Origin: an uncultured Ferrovum sp.
Lineage (GTDB): Bacteria; Pseudomonadota; Gammaproteobacteria; Burkholderiales; Ferrovaceae
Reading direction: 5' to 3'
Length of the DNA: 54,293 nucleotides
NCBI GenBank assembly: GCA_903893215.1
Contig: CAITLJ010000039.1
Span: 1-54,293 of the forward strand
The position numbers and the translations under genes are program-made. Shown here piece after piece: positions 18,864 to 28,944 of the stretch (position 1 is the stretch's first letter; each line of letters starts with the position of its first letter). The notes under the pieces are model-generated. The model saw only the letters and a list, made by a program, of their open reading frames with translations, ran no database searches and had not been told where the DNA came from.

Positions 18864-20117
18864 ATGGCAGAAATCCGCAATTACACGATGAACTTCGGCC
18901 CGCAGCACCCCGCGGCGCACGGTGTGCTGCGTCTGGTGCTGGAACTTGACGGTGAAGTGATCGAGCGTGCCGACCCGCACATCGGCTTGCTTCATCGGGG
19001 CACCGAAAAGCTGGCCGAACAGCGCACTTTCCTGCAGTCCGTGCCGTACATGGACCGTCTGGATTACGTGTCGATGATGTGCAACGAGCACGGCTATGTG
19101 CTGTCGATCGAGAAACTGCTGGGTGTCGACGTGCCTGCCCGCGCGCAGTACATCCGGGTGATGTTCGACGAGATCACCCGCATCCTGAATCACCTGCTGT
19201 GGCTGGGCGCGCACGCACTCGACGTGGGGGCCATGACGGTATTCCTGTACGCCTTCCGCGAGCGCGAAGACCTGATGGACTGCTATGAGGCGGTCTCGGG
19301 TGCGCGACTGCACGCTGCCTACTATCGTCCGGGGGGCGTTTACCGCGACCTGCCGGACACCATGCCCAAGCACCTGATGTTCAAGAAGGGCACCGAAGGC
19401 AAGGTGGGCAGCCTGAACAAGGCGCGCGAAGGTTCGCTGCTCGATTTTATCGAGGACTTTACCGAGCGCTTCCCCACGTACGTGGATGAATACGAAACCC
19501 TGCTCACCGACAACCGGATCTGGAAGCAGCGCACCGTGGGCATTGGCGTGGTGTCGCCCGAGCGCGCGCTGGCGCTCGGCTTTACCGGGCCGATGTTGCG
19601 CGGTTCCGGTGTGGAGTGGGACTTGCGCCGCAAGCAGCCCTACGAGGTGTATGACAAGCTGGATTTCAGGATTCCGGTGGGTGTCAACGGCGACTGCTAC
19701 GACCGCTACCTGGTGCGCATCGAGGAATTCCGCCAGTCCAACCACATCATCCGGCAGTGCGTGAAGTGGTTGCGCGAAAACCCGGGCCCGGTGATCACCG
19801 ACAACCACAAGGTGGCGCCGCCCGAACGCGAAGGCATGAAGGGCAACATGGAAGGCCTGATTCACCACTTCAAGCTGTTCACCGAAGGTTTTCATGTGCC
19901 TGCGGGCGAAGCCTATGTCGGGGTGGAAGCCCCCAAGGGCGAATTCGGCGTGTACCTGGTTTCGGATGGTTCCAACAAGCCCTACCGGATGAAGATTCGT
20001 GCGCCGGGCTTTCCGCATCTGGCCGCACTGGATGAAATGGCGCGTGGTCACATGATTGCCGACGTGGTCGCAATCATTGGCACGCAGGACATCGTTTTCG
20101 GGGAAATCGACCGCTGA
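18864..20117 (+). CDS. nuoD: NADH-quinone oxidoreductase subunit D
   Basis: NuoD is the 49-kDa-type subunit that forms the quinone pocket with NuoB. The N-terminus [22 protein letters not shown] is the family signature and contributes the quinone-facing His. LHRGTEKL and the C-terminal [14 protein letters not shown] are also diagnostic. Length 417 is standard. The stop lies one base before the nuoE start. A very long open frame on the opposite strand across nuoC and nuoD is a codon-bias shadow. Confidence 0.98.
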   Translation: MAEIRNYTMNFGPQHPAAHGVLRLVLELDGEVIERADPHIGLLHRGTEKLAEQRTFLQSVPYMDRLDYVSMMCNEHGYVLSIEKLLGVDVPARAQYIRVMFDEITRILNHLLWLGAHALDVGAMTVFLYAFREREDLMDCYEAVSGARLHAAYYRPGGVYRDLPDTMPKHLMFKKGTEGKVGSLNKAREGSLLDFIEDFTERFPTYVDEYETLLTDNRIWKQRTVGIGVVSPERALALGFTGPMLRGSGVEWDLRRKQPYEVYDKLDFRIPVGVNGDCYDRYLVRIEEFRQSNHIIRQCVKWLRENPGPVITDNHKVAPPEREGMKGNMEGLIHHFKLFTEGFHVPAGEAYVGVEAPKGEFGVYLVSDGSNKPYRMKIRAPGFPHLAALDEMARGHMIADVVAIIGTQDIVFGEIDR

Positions 20118-20118
20118 C

Positions 20119-20592
20119 ATGCTGAGCACCAACGCACAAACCCTCATCGATCGGGAAATCGCCAAGTATCCGGCGGATCGTAAGCAGTCGGCCGTGATCG
20201 CGGCGCTGGCCATTGCCCAGGATGAACATGGCTGGTTGTCCGAACCGGTGATCCAGGCGGTTGCCGATTACCTCGGCATGGCCCCGATGGCCGTGTACGA
20301 GGTGGCCTCCTTTTACGAAATGTTCAACATCAAGCCGATGGGCCGCCACAAGCTCACCGTCTGCACCAACCTGCCTTGCGCCCTGTCTGGCGCGCTCGAC
20401 GCTGCGGACCGCATCAAGGAAAAGCTGGGTATTGATTTCGGTCAGGTCACCGCTGACGGCCGCTTCGGCCTGCGCGAGGGCCAGTGCTTTGGTGCCTGCG
20501 GTGATGCGCCGGTACTGCTCGTCAACAACAAGGCGATGCATTGCAAGATGTCCCACGCCGACATCGACCGTCTGCTGGAGGACCTGAAATGA
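20119..20592 (+). CDS. nuoE: NADH-quinone oxidoreductase subunit E
   Basis: NuoE is a thioredoxin-fold subunit that holds the 2Fe-2S cluster N1a next to FMN. The four cysteine ligands are in [11 protein letters not shown] and [11 protein letters not shown]. At 157 residues it has the normal length. The ATG at 20119 begins one base after the nuoD stop codon, and the nuoE stop overlaps the nuoF ATG (ATGA), so D-E-F are likely translationally coupled. Confidence 0.97.
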   Translation: MLSTNAQTLIDREIAKYPADRKQSAVIAALAIAQDEHGWLSEPVIQAVADYLGMAPMAVYEVASFYEMFNIKPMGRHKLTVCTNLPCALSGALDAADRIKEKLGIDFGQVTADGRFGLREGQCFGACGDAPVLLVNNKAMHCKMSHADIDRLLEDLK

Positions 20593-21887
20593 GCAAGCAA
20601 GCGATCATGGCTGGCCTGGATGGCGACCGTACCTGGCGCCTGGCCGATTACGTGGCGCGTGGCGGGTACGCCGCGCTGCGCAAGATACTCACTCAGCCGA
20701 TGACGCCCGACGAGGTGATTGCCGAGGTCAAGCTGTCCGGCCTGCGCGGTCGCGGCGGCGCGGGCTTCCCCACCGGGATCAAGTGGGGCTTCATGCCGAA
20801 GAACTACAGCGGCGACAAGTATGTGGTGTGCAATTCGGACGAGGGCGAGCCTGGCACCTTCAAGGACCGCGACATCCTGCGCTACAACCCGCATTCGCTG
20901 ATCGAAGGCATGATCATCGCTGGCTACGCCATGGGGGCGAAGGCCGGCTACAACTACATTCACGGCGAGATCTGGTCGGTTTACGAGCGCTGCGAGGAAG
21001 CCATCGAGGAGGCGCGTGCGGCGGGCTTTCTTGGTGACAACATCCTGGGGTCGGGCTTCAGTTTCCAGTTGCACAATGCGCACGGCTACGGCGCCTATAT
21101 CTGCGGCGAGGAAACCGCCCTGCTCGAGTCGCTCGAGGGCAAGAAGGGACAGCCGCGCTTCAAACCCCCGTTCCCGGCCAGCTATGGGCTGTATGGCAAG
21201 CCCACCACCATCAATAACACCGAGACCTTTGCGTCTGTCCCTTACATCATCCGAGAGGGCGGACAGAATTTCCTCGAGATCGGCCTGCCCAACAATGGCG
21301 GCTGCAAGCTGTTTTCGGTCTCCGGTCACGTCAACAATCCGGGCAACTTTGAGGTGCCGCTGGGCACCCCGTTCGAAGTGCTGCTGGAGATGGCTGGCGG
21401 CATGCGCGGCGGGAAGAAGCTGAAGGCCGTAATCCCCGGCGGATCGTCGGCTCCGGTGCTGCCGGCCGAGATCATCATGAACACCAACATGGACTACGAC
21501 TCGATCGCCAAGGCCGGCTCCATGCTCGGTTCCGGCGCCGTGATCGTGATGGATGAAACGGTGTGCATGGTGCGCGCGCTGGAGCGGCTGTCGTGGTTTT
21601 ACCACGAGGAGTCCTGCGGTCAGTGCACGCCGTGCCGTGAGGGTACCGGCTGGCTGTATCGCGTGATCCATCGTATTGAACACGGACAGGGCCGCCCCGA
21701 GGATCTCGACCTGCTGCTGAACGTGTCCGACAACATTTCCGGCCGCACCATCTGCGCGCTGGGAGATGCGGCCGCCATGCCCGTGAAGAGTTTTGTCACC
21801 CATTTCCGTGCTGAATTCGAGCACCACATCCAGCACAAGCAGTGTCTGGTGGGTGGCAAGGCACACGCTCACGCAAAGGCAGCCTGA
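20589..21887 (+). CDS. nuoF: NADH-quinone oxidoreductase subunit F (NADH and FMN binding)
   Basis: NuoF oxidises NADH through FMN and passes electrons to the N3 4Fe-4S cluster. [17 protein letters not shown] is the NADH-binding region and [15 protein letters not shown] lies near the FMN site. [15 protein letters not shown] gives three N3 ligands, with the fourth Cys in [10 protein letters not shown]. The 432 residues fit the family. The ATG overlaps the nuoE stop. Confidence 0.98.
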   Translation: MSKQAIMAGLDGDRTWRLADYVARGGYAALRKILTQPMTPDEVIAEVKLSGLRGRGGAGFPTGIKWGFMPKNYSGDKYVVCNSDEGEPGTFKDRDILRYNPHSLIEGMIIAGYAMGAKAGYNYIHGEIWSVYERCEEAIEEARAAGFLGDNILGSGFSFQLHNAHGYGAYICGEETALLESLEGKKGQPRFKPPFPASYGLYGKPTTINNTETFASVPYIIREGGQNFLEIGLPNNGGCKLFSVSGHVNNPGNFEVPLGTPFEVLLEMAGGMRGGKKLKAVIPGGSSAPVLPAEIIMNTNMDYDSIAKAGSMLGSGAVIVMDETVCMVRALERLSWFYHEESCGQCTPCREGTGWLYRVIHRIEHGQGRPEDLDLLLNVSDNISGRTICALGDAAAMPVKSFVTHFRAEFEHHIQHKQCLVGGKAHAHAKAA

Positions 21888-21891
21888 CGCC

Positions 21892-24273
21892 ATGGCACTG
21901 CTGAACATCGAGATCGACGGCCGCCCCACCACGGTGGAGCCGGGCAAGACCATCATGGACGCCGCACGCAAGCTGAACGTGGCCATCCCCCACTTCTGTT
22001 ATCACAACAAGCTGTCCATTGCCGCCAACTGCCGCATGTGCCTGGTGCAGGTTGAAAAAGCGCCCAAGCCGCTGCCCGCCTGCGCCACTCCGGTGAGCGA
22101 AGGCATGAAGGTGCAGACGCACTCCGAGTTCGCCATCAAGGCGCAGAAAGGGGTGATGGAATTCCTGCTGATCAACCACCCGCTCGATTGCCCGATCTGC
22201 GATCAGGGCGGCGAGTGCCAGCTGCAGGACGTGGCGGTGGGCTATGGCGGCGGTGGTTCACGCTACGGCGAGGACAAGCGCGTGGTGGTCAACAAGGACC
22301 TCGGCCCGCTGATCTCCACCGACATGACGCGCTGCATTCACTGCACCCGTTGCGTGCGTTACGGCGAGGAAGTAGCCGGCGTGATGGAACTCGGCATGGG
22401 TGGCCGTGGCGAACATTCGGAAATCATGGCCTTCATGGGCCGCACCGTCGATTCGGAGGTGTCCGGCAATGCCATCGACCTGTGCCCGGTGGGGGCGCTC
22501 ACCAGCAAGCCATTCCGTTATTCGGCGCGCACCTGGGAGCTGCGCCGCAGTCGTTCGGTCAGTCCGCATGACGGCCTGGGTGCCAATCTGGTGGTGCAGT
22601 CGAAGGGTGACCAGGTGATGCGCGTGCTGCCGGGCAATAACGAAGACATCAACGAGTGCTGGCTGTCCGACAAGGACCGTTTTGGCTACGAAGGCCTGAA
22701 TGCGGCCGACCGCGCGCTCAAGCCGCAGGTCAAGCGCAACGGTGTATGGGTCGAAACTGACTGGCAGGAAGCCCTGCAGGTGGCCGCCGACGGTCTGCGT
22801 GCCGCACTGGCCGCAGGTGGTCCGGATGCCATCGCCGGCCTCGCCAGTCCGCACCAGAGTGTCGAGGAACTGTATGTGTTCCAGGCCCTGTTGCGCGCGC
22901 TGGGCACCGGCAATATCGATCACCGCCTGCGTCAGGCTGACTTCCGCCTTGATGGCGCCCTGCAAGGCGCACCCTGGCTTGGCATGCCGGTCGCCGCCAT
23001 ATCGCAGCTGGACAGCGTGTTGCTGGTTGGCAGCCAGATCCGCAAGGATCACCCTCTGCTGGCCGTGCGGCTGCGCCAGTCGGTGCGCCGTGGCCTCAGG
23101 GTGCATCTGGTTGGCATGACCGACGACGATCTGGCGCTGAAGCGCGCCGAATCCCTGTTTGCCCGTCCTTCACAGCTGGGCAAGGCCTTGGGTGAGGTAC
23201 TGGTGGCAGTGGCCGCCGAACGTGGCCACCGCCTCGATGCCTCGCTCGGTCTGGCCAGCGTGCAGCCTTCGGCCGAAGCCAGAACGATTGCGCAGAGCCT
23301 GGTCGCTGGCAAGCGGGTGGCCGTTCTGCTCGGCAACCAGGCGCAGCACCATCCTGAATATGCCCGCCTGCATGGTCTGGCACAGGAAATCGCCCGTCTG
23401 TCACTGGCGCGCTTCGGCGTGCTGGGCGAAGCGGCCAACAGCGTGGGAGCGTACTTTGCCGGTGCCATTCCCATGCACGGCGCCAATGGGCAAGCCGGGG
23501 TGCAGGGGGCCCATGCAGGCAACCTGCTGGCGCATGCGCGGCGCGCCTATGTCTTGCTGGGCACTGAACCGGACGTGGACAGCGCCAATGTGAGCGCTGC
23601 GCGCGCTGCGCTCGGCGCTGCCGATACCGTGATCGCACTCAATGCCTTCACTGCCGGGGTTCGCGACTACGCTACCGTGATCCTGCCGATCACCCCGTTC
23701 ACCGAGACGGCGGGCAGCTTTGTCAGCACCGAGGGACGCCTGCAGTTGTTCACGCCGGCAGTCAAGCCGCGCGGCGAAGCTCGGCCAGCCTGGAAGGTGT
23801 TGCGCGTGCTGGGCAACCTGCTCAATGTGGTGGGCTTCGATTTCGACGATATTGAAGCCGTCCGTCGCGCGATCGCGCCCAACCTCGCGGTGGCCGCCCG
23901 ACTGCTGGCCTTCAATGTGGTCGATGCCCCGGTGGCGGCGCCACTGGTGGCCGTGACCGCGGCCGACGCTCTTGAGCGCGTGGGCGAGATTCCGCTGTAT
24001 CGCGCTGACGCGCTGGTGCGCCGTGCGCCTTCGCTGCAGGCCCGCCCTGACGGCTGGAAGCCGCAGGCATCGGCCCACCCCGACCTGCTGGCGCAACTGG
24101 GCGTTACAGAAGGCACCCGGGTCCAGGTGCGCCAGGGCGAGCAGGTGGTGACCTTGCCGCTGGTCGCCGACCCCGGTGTGCCGGCAGGCAGCTTGCGCGT
24201 GCCCGCCGCTTATCCTGAGACCGCAGGTCTTGGCGCGCTGTTTGGCGCCATCCACATCGAGCGCGTGGCATGA
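21892..24273 (+). CDS. nuoG: NADH-quinone oxidoreductase subunit G
   Basis: NuoG is the largest peripheral subunit and carries several Fe-S clusters. An N-terminal ferredoxin-like 2Fe-2S domain has CYHNKLSIAANCRMCLVQ. CDQGGECQLQD and CIHCTRCVRY mark the 4Fe-4S clusters N4 and N5 region. The rest is a molybdopterin-oxidoreductase-like fold without molybdenum. Length 793 falls in the betaproteobacterial range. The ATG at 21892 follows nuoF by four bases. The stop (TGA) is overlapped by the ATG of a tiny ORF leading into nuoH. Confidence 0.97.
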   Translation: MALLNIEIDGRPTTVEPGKTIMDAARKLNVAIPHFCYHNKLSIAANCRMCLVQVEKAPKPLPACATPVSEGMKVQTHSEFAIKAQKGVMEFLLINHPLDCPICDQGGECQLQDVAVGYGGGGSRYGEDKRVVVNKDLGPLISTDMTRCIHCTRCVRYGEEVAGVMELGMGGRGEHSEIMAFMGRTVDSEVSGNAIDLCPVGALTSKPFRYSARTWELRRSRSVSPHDGLGANLVVQSKGDQVMRVLPGNNEDINECWLSDKDRFGYEGLNAADRALKPQVKRNGVWVETDWQEALQVAADGLRAALAAGGPDAIAGLASPHQSVEELYVFQALLRALGTGNIDHRLRQADFRLDGALQGAPWLGMPVAAISQLDSVLLVGSQIRKDHPLLAVRLRQSVRRGLRVHLVGMTDDDLALKRAESLFARPSQLGKALGEVLVAVAAERGHRLDASLGLASVQPSAEARTIAQSLVAGKRVAVLLGNQAQHHPEYARLHGLAQEIARLSLARFGVLGEAANSVGAYFAGAIPMHGANGQAGVQGAHAGNLLAHARRAYVLLGTEPDVDSANVSAARAALGAADTVIALNAFTAGVRDYATVILPITPFTETAGSFVSTEGRLQLFTPAVKPRGEARPAWKVLRVLGNLLNVVGFDFDDIEAVRRAIAPNLAVAARLLAFNVVDAPVAAPLVAVTAADALERVGEIPLYRADALVRRAPSLQARPDGWKPQASAHPDLLAQLGVTEGTRVQVRQGEQVVTLPLVADPGVPAGSLRVPAAYPETAGLGALFGAIHIERVA

Positions 24274-24326
24274 AGCTGTTGACCGCTGTCCCCCTGAACC
24301 TGTTGCCGGAGGCCTTCGGTGCCTGA
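24270..24326 (+). CDS. Possible 18-residue coupling ORF between nuoG and nuoH
   Basis: An ATG overlapping the nuoG stop (ATGA) opens an 18-codon frame, [18 protein letters not shown], that stops at 24324-24326, eight bases inside nuoH. It covers the whole gap between nuoG and nuoH and contains the nuoH ribosome-binding site. Its position suggests translational coupling and no separate protein function. It may equally be chance. Confidence 0.3.
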   Translation: MKLLTAVPLNLLPEAFGA

Positions 24327-25398
24327 TTTGCAATCCCTGTTGACCGTGGCCGGTCAGGTGCTGCACCACCCGCTGGTGTGGACCCTGCTCAAGATTGTGC
24401 TGATTGTGCTGCCGCTGCTGGGGGCGGTGGCTTATCTGACCCTGGCCGAACGCAAGGTGATCGGCTACATGCAGGTGCGCCTCGGCCCCAACCGGGTGGG
24501 GCCGCTTGGCTTGCTGCAGCCGATTGCCGATGCGCTGAAGCTGATGACCAAGGAAATCGTGGTGCCTTCAGACGCCAACAGCGTGCTGTTCGTGCTGGCG
24601 CCAGTGATGATCATCATGCCGGCCATGGCCGCTTGGGCGGTGTTGCCCTTTTCCCCCGACCTGGTGCTGGCCAATGTCGATGCAGGCCTGCTTTACGTCA
24701 TGGCGATCACGTCCATGGGCGTCTACGGCGTGGTGGTGGCTGGTTGGGCGTCAAACTCGAAGTACGCCTTCCTTGGGGCCATGCGCTCGGCGGCGCAGAT
24801 CGTGGCCTATGAAATTGCCATGGGCTTTGCGCTGGTCGGTGTGCTGGTCATGTCGCACAGCCTCAACCTGATTGACATCGTGCGAGCCCAGCAGGGGCCG
24901 CTGGGCCTGTTCAACTGGAACATCGTGCCCCTGTTTCCGCTGTTCCTTGTGTACCTGATTTCCGGTGTGGCCGAAACCAACCGTGCACCCTTCGACGTGG
25001 CCGAGGGCGAATCGGAAATCGTGGCCGGTTTTCACGTGGAATACTCGGGCATGACCTTTGCGGTGTTCTTCCTGGCCGAATACGCCAACATGATCCTGGT
25101 GGCAGCCCTTACCAGCATCATGTTCCTGGGGGGATGGTTGTCCCCGCTCGATCACATTCCGTTCACCGACATTGCGCTGTTGCCTTCCGGCATGCCCTGG
25201 CTGCTGCTGAAGACTGCCGGCGTGCTGTTCCTGTTCCTGTGGTTTCGCGCCACCTTCCCGCGCTACCGCTATGACCAGATCATGCGCCTGGGCTGGAAAG
25301 TGTTCATCCCGATCGCGCTGGTGTGGCTGCTTGTGGTGGCCACCCTGATGCAGGCGCCATTGCGTCATCTTCCGATCATTAACATCTGGTTCCACTGA
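24319..25398 (+). CDS. nuoH: NADH-quinone oxidoreductase subunit H
   Basis: NuoH is the membrane subunit that completes the quinone tunnel. The 359 residues are mostly hydrophobic, with about eight helices. Family signatures are [19 protein letters not shown] near 44-62 and [20 protein letters not shown] near 215-234, the latter with the acidic residues of the E-channel. The GTG start has GCCGGAGG upstream (24305-24312). Confidence 0.97.
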   Translation: MPDLQSLLTVAGQVLHHPLVWTLLKIVLIVLPLLGAVAYLTLAERKVIGYMQVRLGPNRVGPLGLLQPIADALKLMTKEIVVPSDANSVLFVLAPVMIIMPAMAAWAVLPFSPDLVLANVDAGLLYVMAITSMGVYGVVVAGWASNSKYAFLGAMRSAAQIVAYEIAMGFALVGVLVMSHSLNLIDIVRAQQGPLGLFNWNIVPLFPLFLVYLISGVAETNRAPFDVAEGESEIVAGFHVEYSGMTFAVFFLAEYANMILVAALTSIMFLGGWLSPLDHIPFTDIALLPSGMPWLLLKTAGVLFLFLWFRATFPRYRYDQIMRLGWKVFIPIALVWLLVVATLMQAPLRHLPIINIWFH

Positions 25399-25408
25399 GG
25401 CGATTTCG

Positions 25409-25906
25409 ATGGGTGCAGTCACTGAAATCAAGGAATTCATCGGTAGCCTGATGCTGGGCGAACTGGTCAAGGGCATGCGCCTGACGGGCCGCCACTTCTT
25501 TGCGCGCAAGATCACCATCCAGTATCCGGAAGAGAAGACGCCGCAGTCGGGCCGCTTCCGCGGGCTGCATGCCCTGCGCCGCTATCCCAACGGAGAGGAA
25601 CGCTGCATTGCCTGCAAGCTGTGCGAGGCGGTGTGTCCGGCGCTTGCGATCACCATCGAGTCCGAGCAACGCGAGGACGGTTCGCGCCGCACCACGCGGT
25701 ATGACATCGATCTGACCAAATGCATTTTCTGCGGATTTTGCGAGGAGTCGTGCCCAGTCGACTCGATCGTCGAAACCCGCACCTTCGAATATCACGGCGA
25801 ACAGCGCGGTGATCTGTACTACACCAAGCCGATGCTGCTGGCGGTAGGCGATCGCCTGGAAGATGAAATTGCCCGCGACCGTGCTGCCGATGCACGTTTC
25901 CGCTAA
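25409..25906 (+). CDS. nuoI: NADH-quinone oxidoreductase subunit I (2x 4Fe-4S ferredoxin)
   Basis: NuoI carries clusters N6a and N6b in the wire towards N2. Two CxxCxxCxxxCP motifs are present: C66, C69, C72, C76 and C105, C108, C111, C115. The N-terminal 50 residues form the usual amphipathic membrane-anchoring segment. Length 165 is standard for betaproteobacteria. It starts ten bases after nuoH; nuoJ follows after twelve. Confidence 0.98.
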   Translation: MGAVTEIKEFIGSLMLGELVKGMRLTGRHFFARKITIQYPEEKTPQSGRFRGLHALRRYPNGEERCIACKLCEAVCPALAITIESEQREDGSRRTTRYDIDLTKCIFCGFCEESCPVDSIVETRTFEYHGEQRGDLYYTKPMLLAVGDRLEDEIARDRAADARFR

Positions 25907-25918
25907 AGGACCCCTGCA

Positions 25919-26527
25919 GTGATCGACTTTTCCGTGTTTGTGTTTTATGCATTTGCAGCCGTGCTGCTCGCTGCCGGGGCAGGTGTCATCGTGTCGCGTA
26001 ACCCGGTGCATGCCGCGCTGTGGCTGGTGCTGGCCTTCTTTTCCGGCTCCGGCCTCTGGATGTTGCTGGAAGCCGAGTTCCTGGCGATCAGCCTGGTGCT
26101 GGTCTACGTCGGGGCGGTGATGGTGCTGTTCCTGTTTGTGGTGATGATGCTCGACATCAACCTGGACCGGCTGCGCGAAGGCTTCTGGCGTTATTTTCCT
26201 GTGGGCGGCCTGGTCGCCCTGCTGATGGTGGGCGAACTGGTGCTGGCGTCACTTAGCAAGAATTTCGCCACCATGGGACGCAACCTGCCGGCGGCGCCCG
26301 CCGACTACAGCAACACCCGTGAACTTGGCATGCTGCTGTACACCCAATATCTGTATCCCTTCGAACTGGCCGCCGTGATCCTGCTGGTGGCCATCGTGGC
26401 CGCCATCGCACTCACGCTGCGCCGCCGCACCAACACCAAGTACCAGAACCCGGCCCAGCAGGTGCGCGTGAAGCGCGCTGACCGGGTGCGCATGGTCGAC
26501 ATCGCCAGCGGGGAAACCGCCGAATGA
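25919..26527 (+). CDS. nuoJ: NADH-quinone oxidoreductase subunit J
   Basis: NuoJ is a five-helix membrane subunit between NuoH and NuoN. The family segment NPVHAALWLVLAFFSGSGLWMLL lies near 25-47 (helix 2) and VYVGAVMVLFLFVVMML forms helix 3. The C-terminal 40 residues are basic and cytoplasmic. The GTG start follows AAAGGA. Unlike the rest of the operon, 124 bases separate it from nuoK. Confidence 0.96.
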   Translation: MIDFSVFVFYAFAAVLLAAGAGVIVSRNPVHAALWLVLAFFSGSGLWMLLEAEFLAISLVLVYVGAVMVLFLFVVMMLDINLDRLREGFWRYFPVGGLVALLMVGELVLASLSKNFATMGRNLPAAPADYSNTRELGMLLYTQYLYPFELAAVILLVAIVAAIALTLRRRTNTKYQNPAQQVRVKRADRVRMVDIASGETAE

Positions 26528-26534
26528 TCCAAGG

Positions 26535-26554
26535 GCTTGCGGTTCGCCGCAGGC
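26535..26554 (+). other. UUCG tetraloop hairpin in the nuoJ-nuoK gap
   Basis: GCTTGCGG (26535-26542), loop TTCG, CCGCAGGC (26547-26554) forms an 8-bp stem with one T-G pair, eight bases after the nuoJ stop. UUCG loops are unusually stable. No T run follows, so full termination is not expected. It may be an mRNA-processing or stabilising element inside the operon. Confidence 0.5.
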
Positions 26555-26651
26555 CGAGCGGGCGGCGTGGCGCTGAAGCTGGCGCGCGCTTTGGCCTGTC
26601 GCCGACAACCATGAAAAATCCCACACTGGTCCAGCCAGGGAGTCACGCATC

Positions 26652-26957
26652 TTGATCACACTGTCTCATTACCTCGTGCTTGCCGCGCTGTTGTTCGCGC
26701 TTGCGGTGGTTGGCGTTTTCCTCAACCGCAAGAACGTGATCGTGTTGCTGATGGCCGTCGAACTGATGCTGCTGGCAGTCAACCTGAACTTCGTTGCTTT
26801 CTCGCACTACCTGCATGACACGGCTGGCCAGATCTTCGTGTTTTTCATCCTGACCGTGGCGGCCGCGGAATCGGCGATCGGCCTCGCCATCCTGGTGGTA
26901 CTGTTCCGCAACCTGTCCACCATCAACGTCGACGACCTCAACAGCCTCAAGGACTGA
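26652..26957 (+). CDS. nuoK: NADH-quinone oxidoreductase subunit K
   Basis: NuoK is a three-helix antiporter-like subunit. The 101-residue protein starts at TTG with GGGAG nine bases upstream; the first residues [20 protein letters not shown] match the family, so the rare start looks real. Membrane glutamates are seen in [15 protein letters not shown] and [13 protein letters not shown]. nuoL follows after eight bases. Confidence 0.96.
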   Translation: MITLSHYLVLAALLFALAVVGVFLNRKNVIVLLMAVELMLLAVNLNFVAFSHYLHDTAGQIFVFFILTVAAAESAIGLAILVVLFRNLSTINVDDLNSLKD

Positions 26958-26965
26958 GCTAATCC

Positions 26966-28924
26966 ATGTCTGCCACGAAAGCCCTGCTCCTGCTGATTCC
27001 CCTGGCACCGCTGTTTGGTGCCCTGCTGGCCGGCCTGTTTGGTCGCGCGATCGGCCGCACCGGTGCGCACCTCGCCACCATCCTTGGCGTGGCCACGGCG
27101 CTCGGCGCTGCCCTGGTGGTGGCCAACATGGTGTTCGCCCAAGGGTTCCGCTACAACGAAAACCTCTACACGTGGCTCAGCATCGGTACCCTGCAACTGA
27201 ACGTGGGTTTCCTGATCGATCCGCTCACCGCCACCATGATGGTGGTGGTCACCTTTGTGTCGCTGATGGTGCACATCTACACCATCGGCTACATGCATGA
27301 AGATCCGGGCTATCAACGTTTCTTCAGCTACATCGCGCTGTTCACCTTCGCGATGCTGATGCTGGTGATGTCGAACAACTTCCTGCAACTGTTCTTTGGC
27401 TGGGAGGCGGTGGGTCTGGTCTCGTATCTGCTGATCGGCTTCTGGTTTACCCGCCCCACGGCGGTGTACGCCAACATGAAGGCTTTTCTGGTCAACCGGG
27501 TGGGCGACTTCGGTTTTCTGCTCGGCATCGGCATGGTGCTGGCCTACACCGGCAGTCTGGACTACACCACCGTGTTCGGTTTTGCGCAGGGACTGGGCGG
27601 TAGCATGGTCACGCTGATTCCCGGCCACGCCTGGTCGCTCATGACGGTGATCTGCATCCTGTTGTTCATCGGCGCAATGGGCAAATCGGCGCAGATGCCG
27701 CTGCATGTGTGGCTGCCGGATTCCATGGAAGGCCCCACCCCGATCTCCGCGCTGATCCATGCCGCCACCATGGTCACCGCCGGCATCTTCATGGTGTCGC
27801 GCATGTCGCCGTTGTTCGAGATGAGTGCCACGGCCCGCTCGGTGGTGCTGGTGATTGGTGCCACTACGGCCTTGTTCATGGCCTTCCTGGGCATCATCCA
27901 GTACGACATCAAGCGGGTGGTGGCCTATTCCACCCTTTCGCAGCTGGGCTACATGACCGTGGCGCTGGGTGTGTCGGCCTACCCGGTGGCGATCTTCCAT
28001 CTGGCCACCCATGCCTTTTTCAAGGCCCTGCTGTTCCTCGGGGCCGGCAGCGTGATCCACGCCATGCATCACGAGCAGGACATGCGCCACATGGGTGGGC
28101 TGCGCAAACACCTGCCGATCACTTACTGGACCGCAGTGGTCGGCTCGCTGGCACTGGCCGGCATTCCGCCCTTTGCCGGCTTTTATTCCAAGGACCTGAT
28201 CATCGAAGCCGTGCAGGCCTCGCATGCCGCCGGCAGCGAGTACGCGCTGTTTGCCGTGATGGCCGGTGTATTCATCACTGCCTTCTACTCTTTCCGCATG
28301 TTGTTCATGACCTTCCATGGTGATGAGCGCATGGATCACCACACCCGGGAGCATCTGCACGAGTCGCCCTGGGTGATCACGCTGCCGCTGGTGTTGCTGG
28401 CGATACCCTCGCTGTTGTCGGGGTTGATGGGCGTGCAGCCGCTGGTGTTCGGTGATTATTTTGGATCAGCCATTGTCCTTGGCCCGGACAGCCCTGTGCT
28501 GGAACTGCGCAAGGAGTGGGAGGGCGTGCTCCACTTCACCCTGCACGGCATGACTGCGCTGCCATTCTTCCTCGCACTCTCGGGCATTGCCCTGTCGGCG
28601 TGGATGTACCTTCTGCGCCCGGATGTGCCGGCGGCGATCAAGGCGCGCATGGGGGGGATCTATACCCTGCTGGACAACAAGTATTACTTTGACCGCTTCA
28701 ATGAAGTGGTGTTTGCCGGCGGGGCGCAGGTACTGGGTGGCGGCCTGTTCCGCATCGGCGACCAGACCATCATCGATGGTGGCCTGGTCAATGGCTCGGC
28801 AGCACTGGTGGCCCGTGGCGCTGGCCTGATCCGCCGCCTGCAGACCGGCTTCCTCTATAACTATGCCTTCATGATGATCTTCGGAGTGTTCGCCCTCCTG
28901 ACGATCTGGCTCTTCAAGGCCTGA
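26966..28924 (+). CDS. nuoL: NADH-quinone oxidoreductase subunit L
   Basis: NuoL is the distal antiporter-like proton-pumping subunit, ending in the long lateral helix. The 652 residues include the Mrp-like core: GWEAVGLVSYLLIGFW near 146, GKSAQMPLHVWLPDSMEGPTPISALIHAATMV in adjoining stretches, with the conserved Lys and Glu of the proton path, and RVVAYSTLSQLGYM. About 15 or more hydrophobic segments are visible. Length is slightly longer than E. coli (613). It lies 20 bases before nuoM. Confidence 0.97.
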   Translation: MSATKALLLLIPLAPLFGALLAGLFGRAIGRTGAHLATILGVATALGAALVVANMVFAQGFRYNENLYTWLSIGTLQLNVGFLIDPLTATMMVVVTFVSLMVHIYTIGYMHEDPGYQRFFSYIALFTFAMLMLVMSNNFLQLFFGWEAVGLVSYLLIGFWFTRPTAVYANMKAFLVNRVGDFGFLLGIGMVLAYTGSLDYTTVFGFAQGLGGSMVTLIPGHAWSLMTVICILLFIGAMGKSAQMPLHVWLPDSMEGPTPISALIHAATMVTAGIFMVSRMSPLFEMSATARSVVLVIGATTALFMAFLGIIQYDIKRVVAYSTLSQLGYMTVALGVSAYPVAIFHLATHAFFKALLFLGAGSVIHAMHHEQDMRHMGGLRKHLPITYWTAVVGSLALAGIPPFAGFYSKDLIIEAVQASHAAGSEYALFAVMAGVFITAFYSFRMLFMTFHGDERMDHHTREHLHESPWVITLPLVLLAIPSLLSGLMGVQPLVFGDYFGSAIVLGPDSPVLELRKEWEGVLHFTLHGMTALPFFLALSGIALSAWMYLLRPDVPAAIKARMGGIYTLLDNKYYFDRFNEVVFAGGAQVLGGGLFRIGDQTIIDGGLVNGSAALVARGAGLIRRLQTGFLYNYAFMMIFGVFALLTIWLFKA

Positions 28925-28944
28925 GCGGGCCGGACGGATTTGTG

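Noticed and set aside
18186-20213. A 675-codon open frame on the - strand across nuoC and nuoD
   Set aside because: It is antisense to two certain genes, has no family pattern and is explained by high GC in the third codon positions of the + strand genes.
20442-21986. A 514-codon - strand open frame across nuoF
   Set aside because: Shadow of nuoF codon use; no start signal or known domain.
26807-28360. A 517-codon - strand open frame across nuoL
   Set aside because: Its His- and Gln-rich product is the typical reverse complement of a hydrophobic membrane protein gene.
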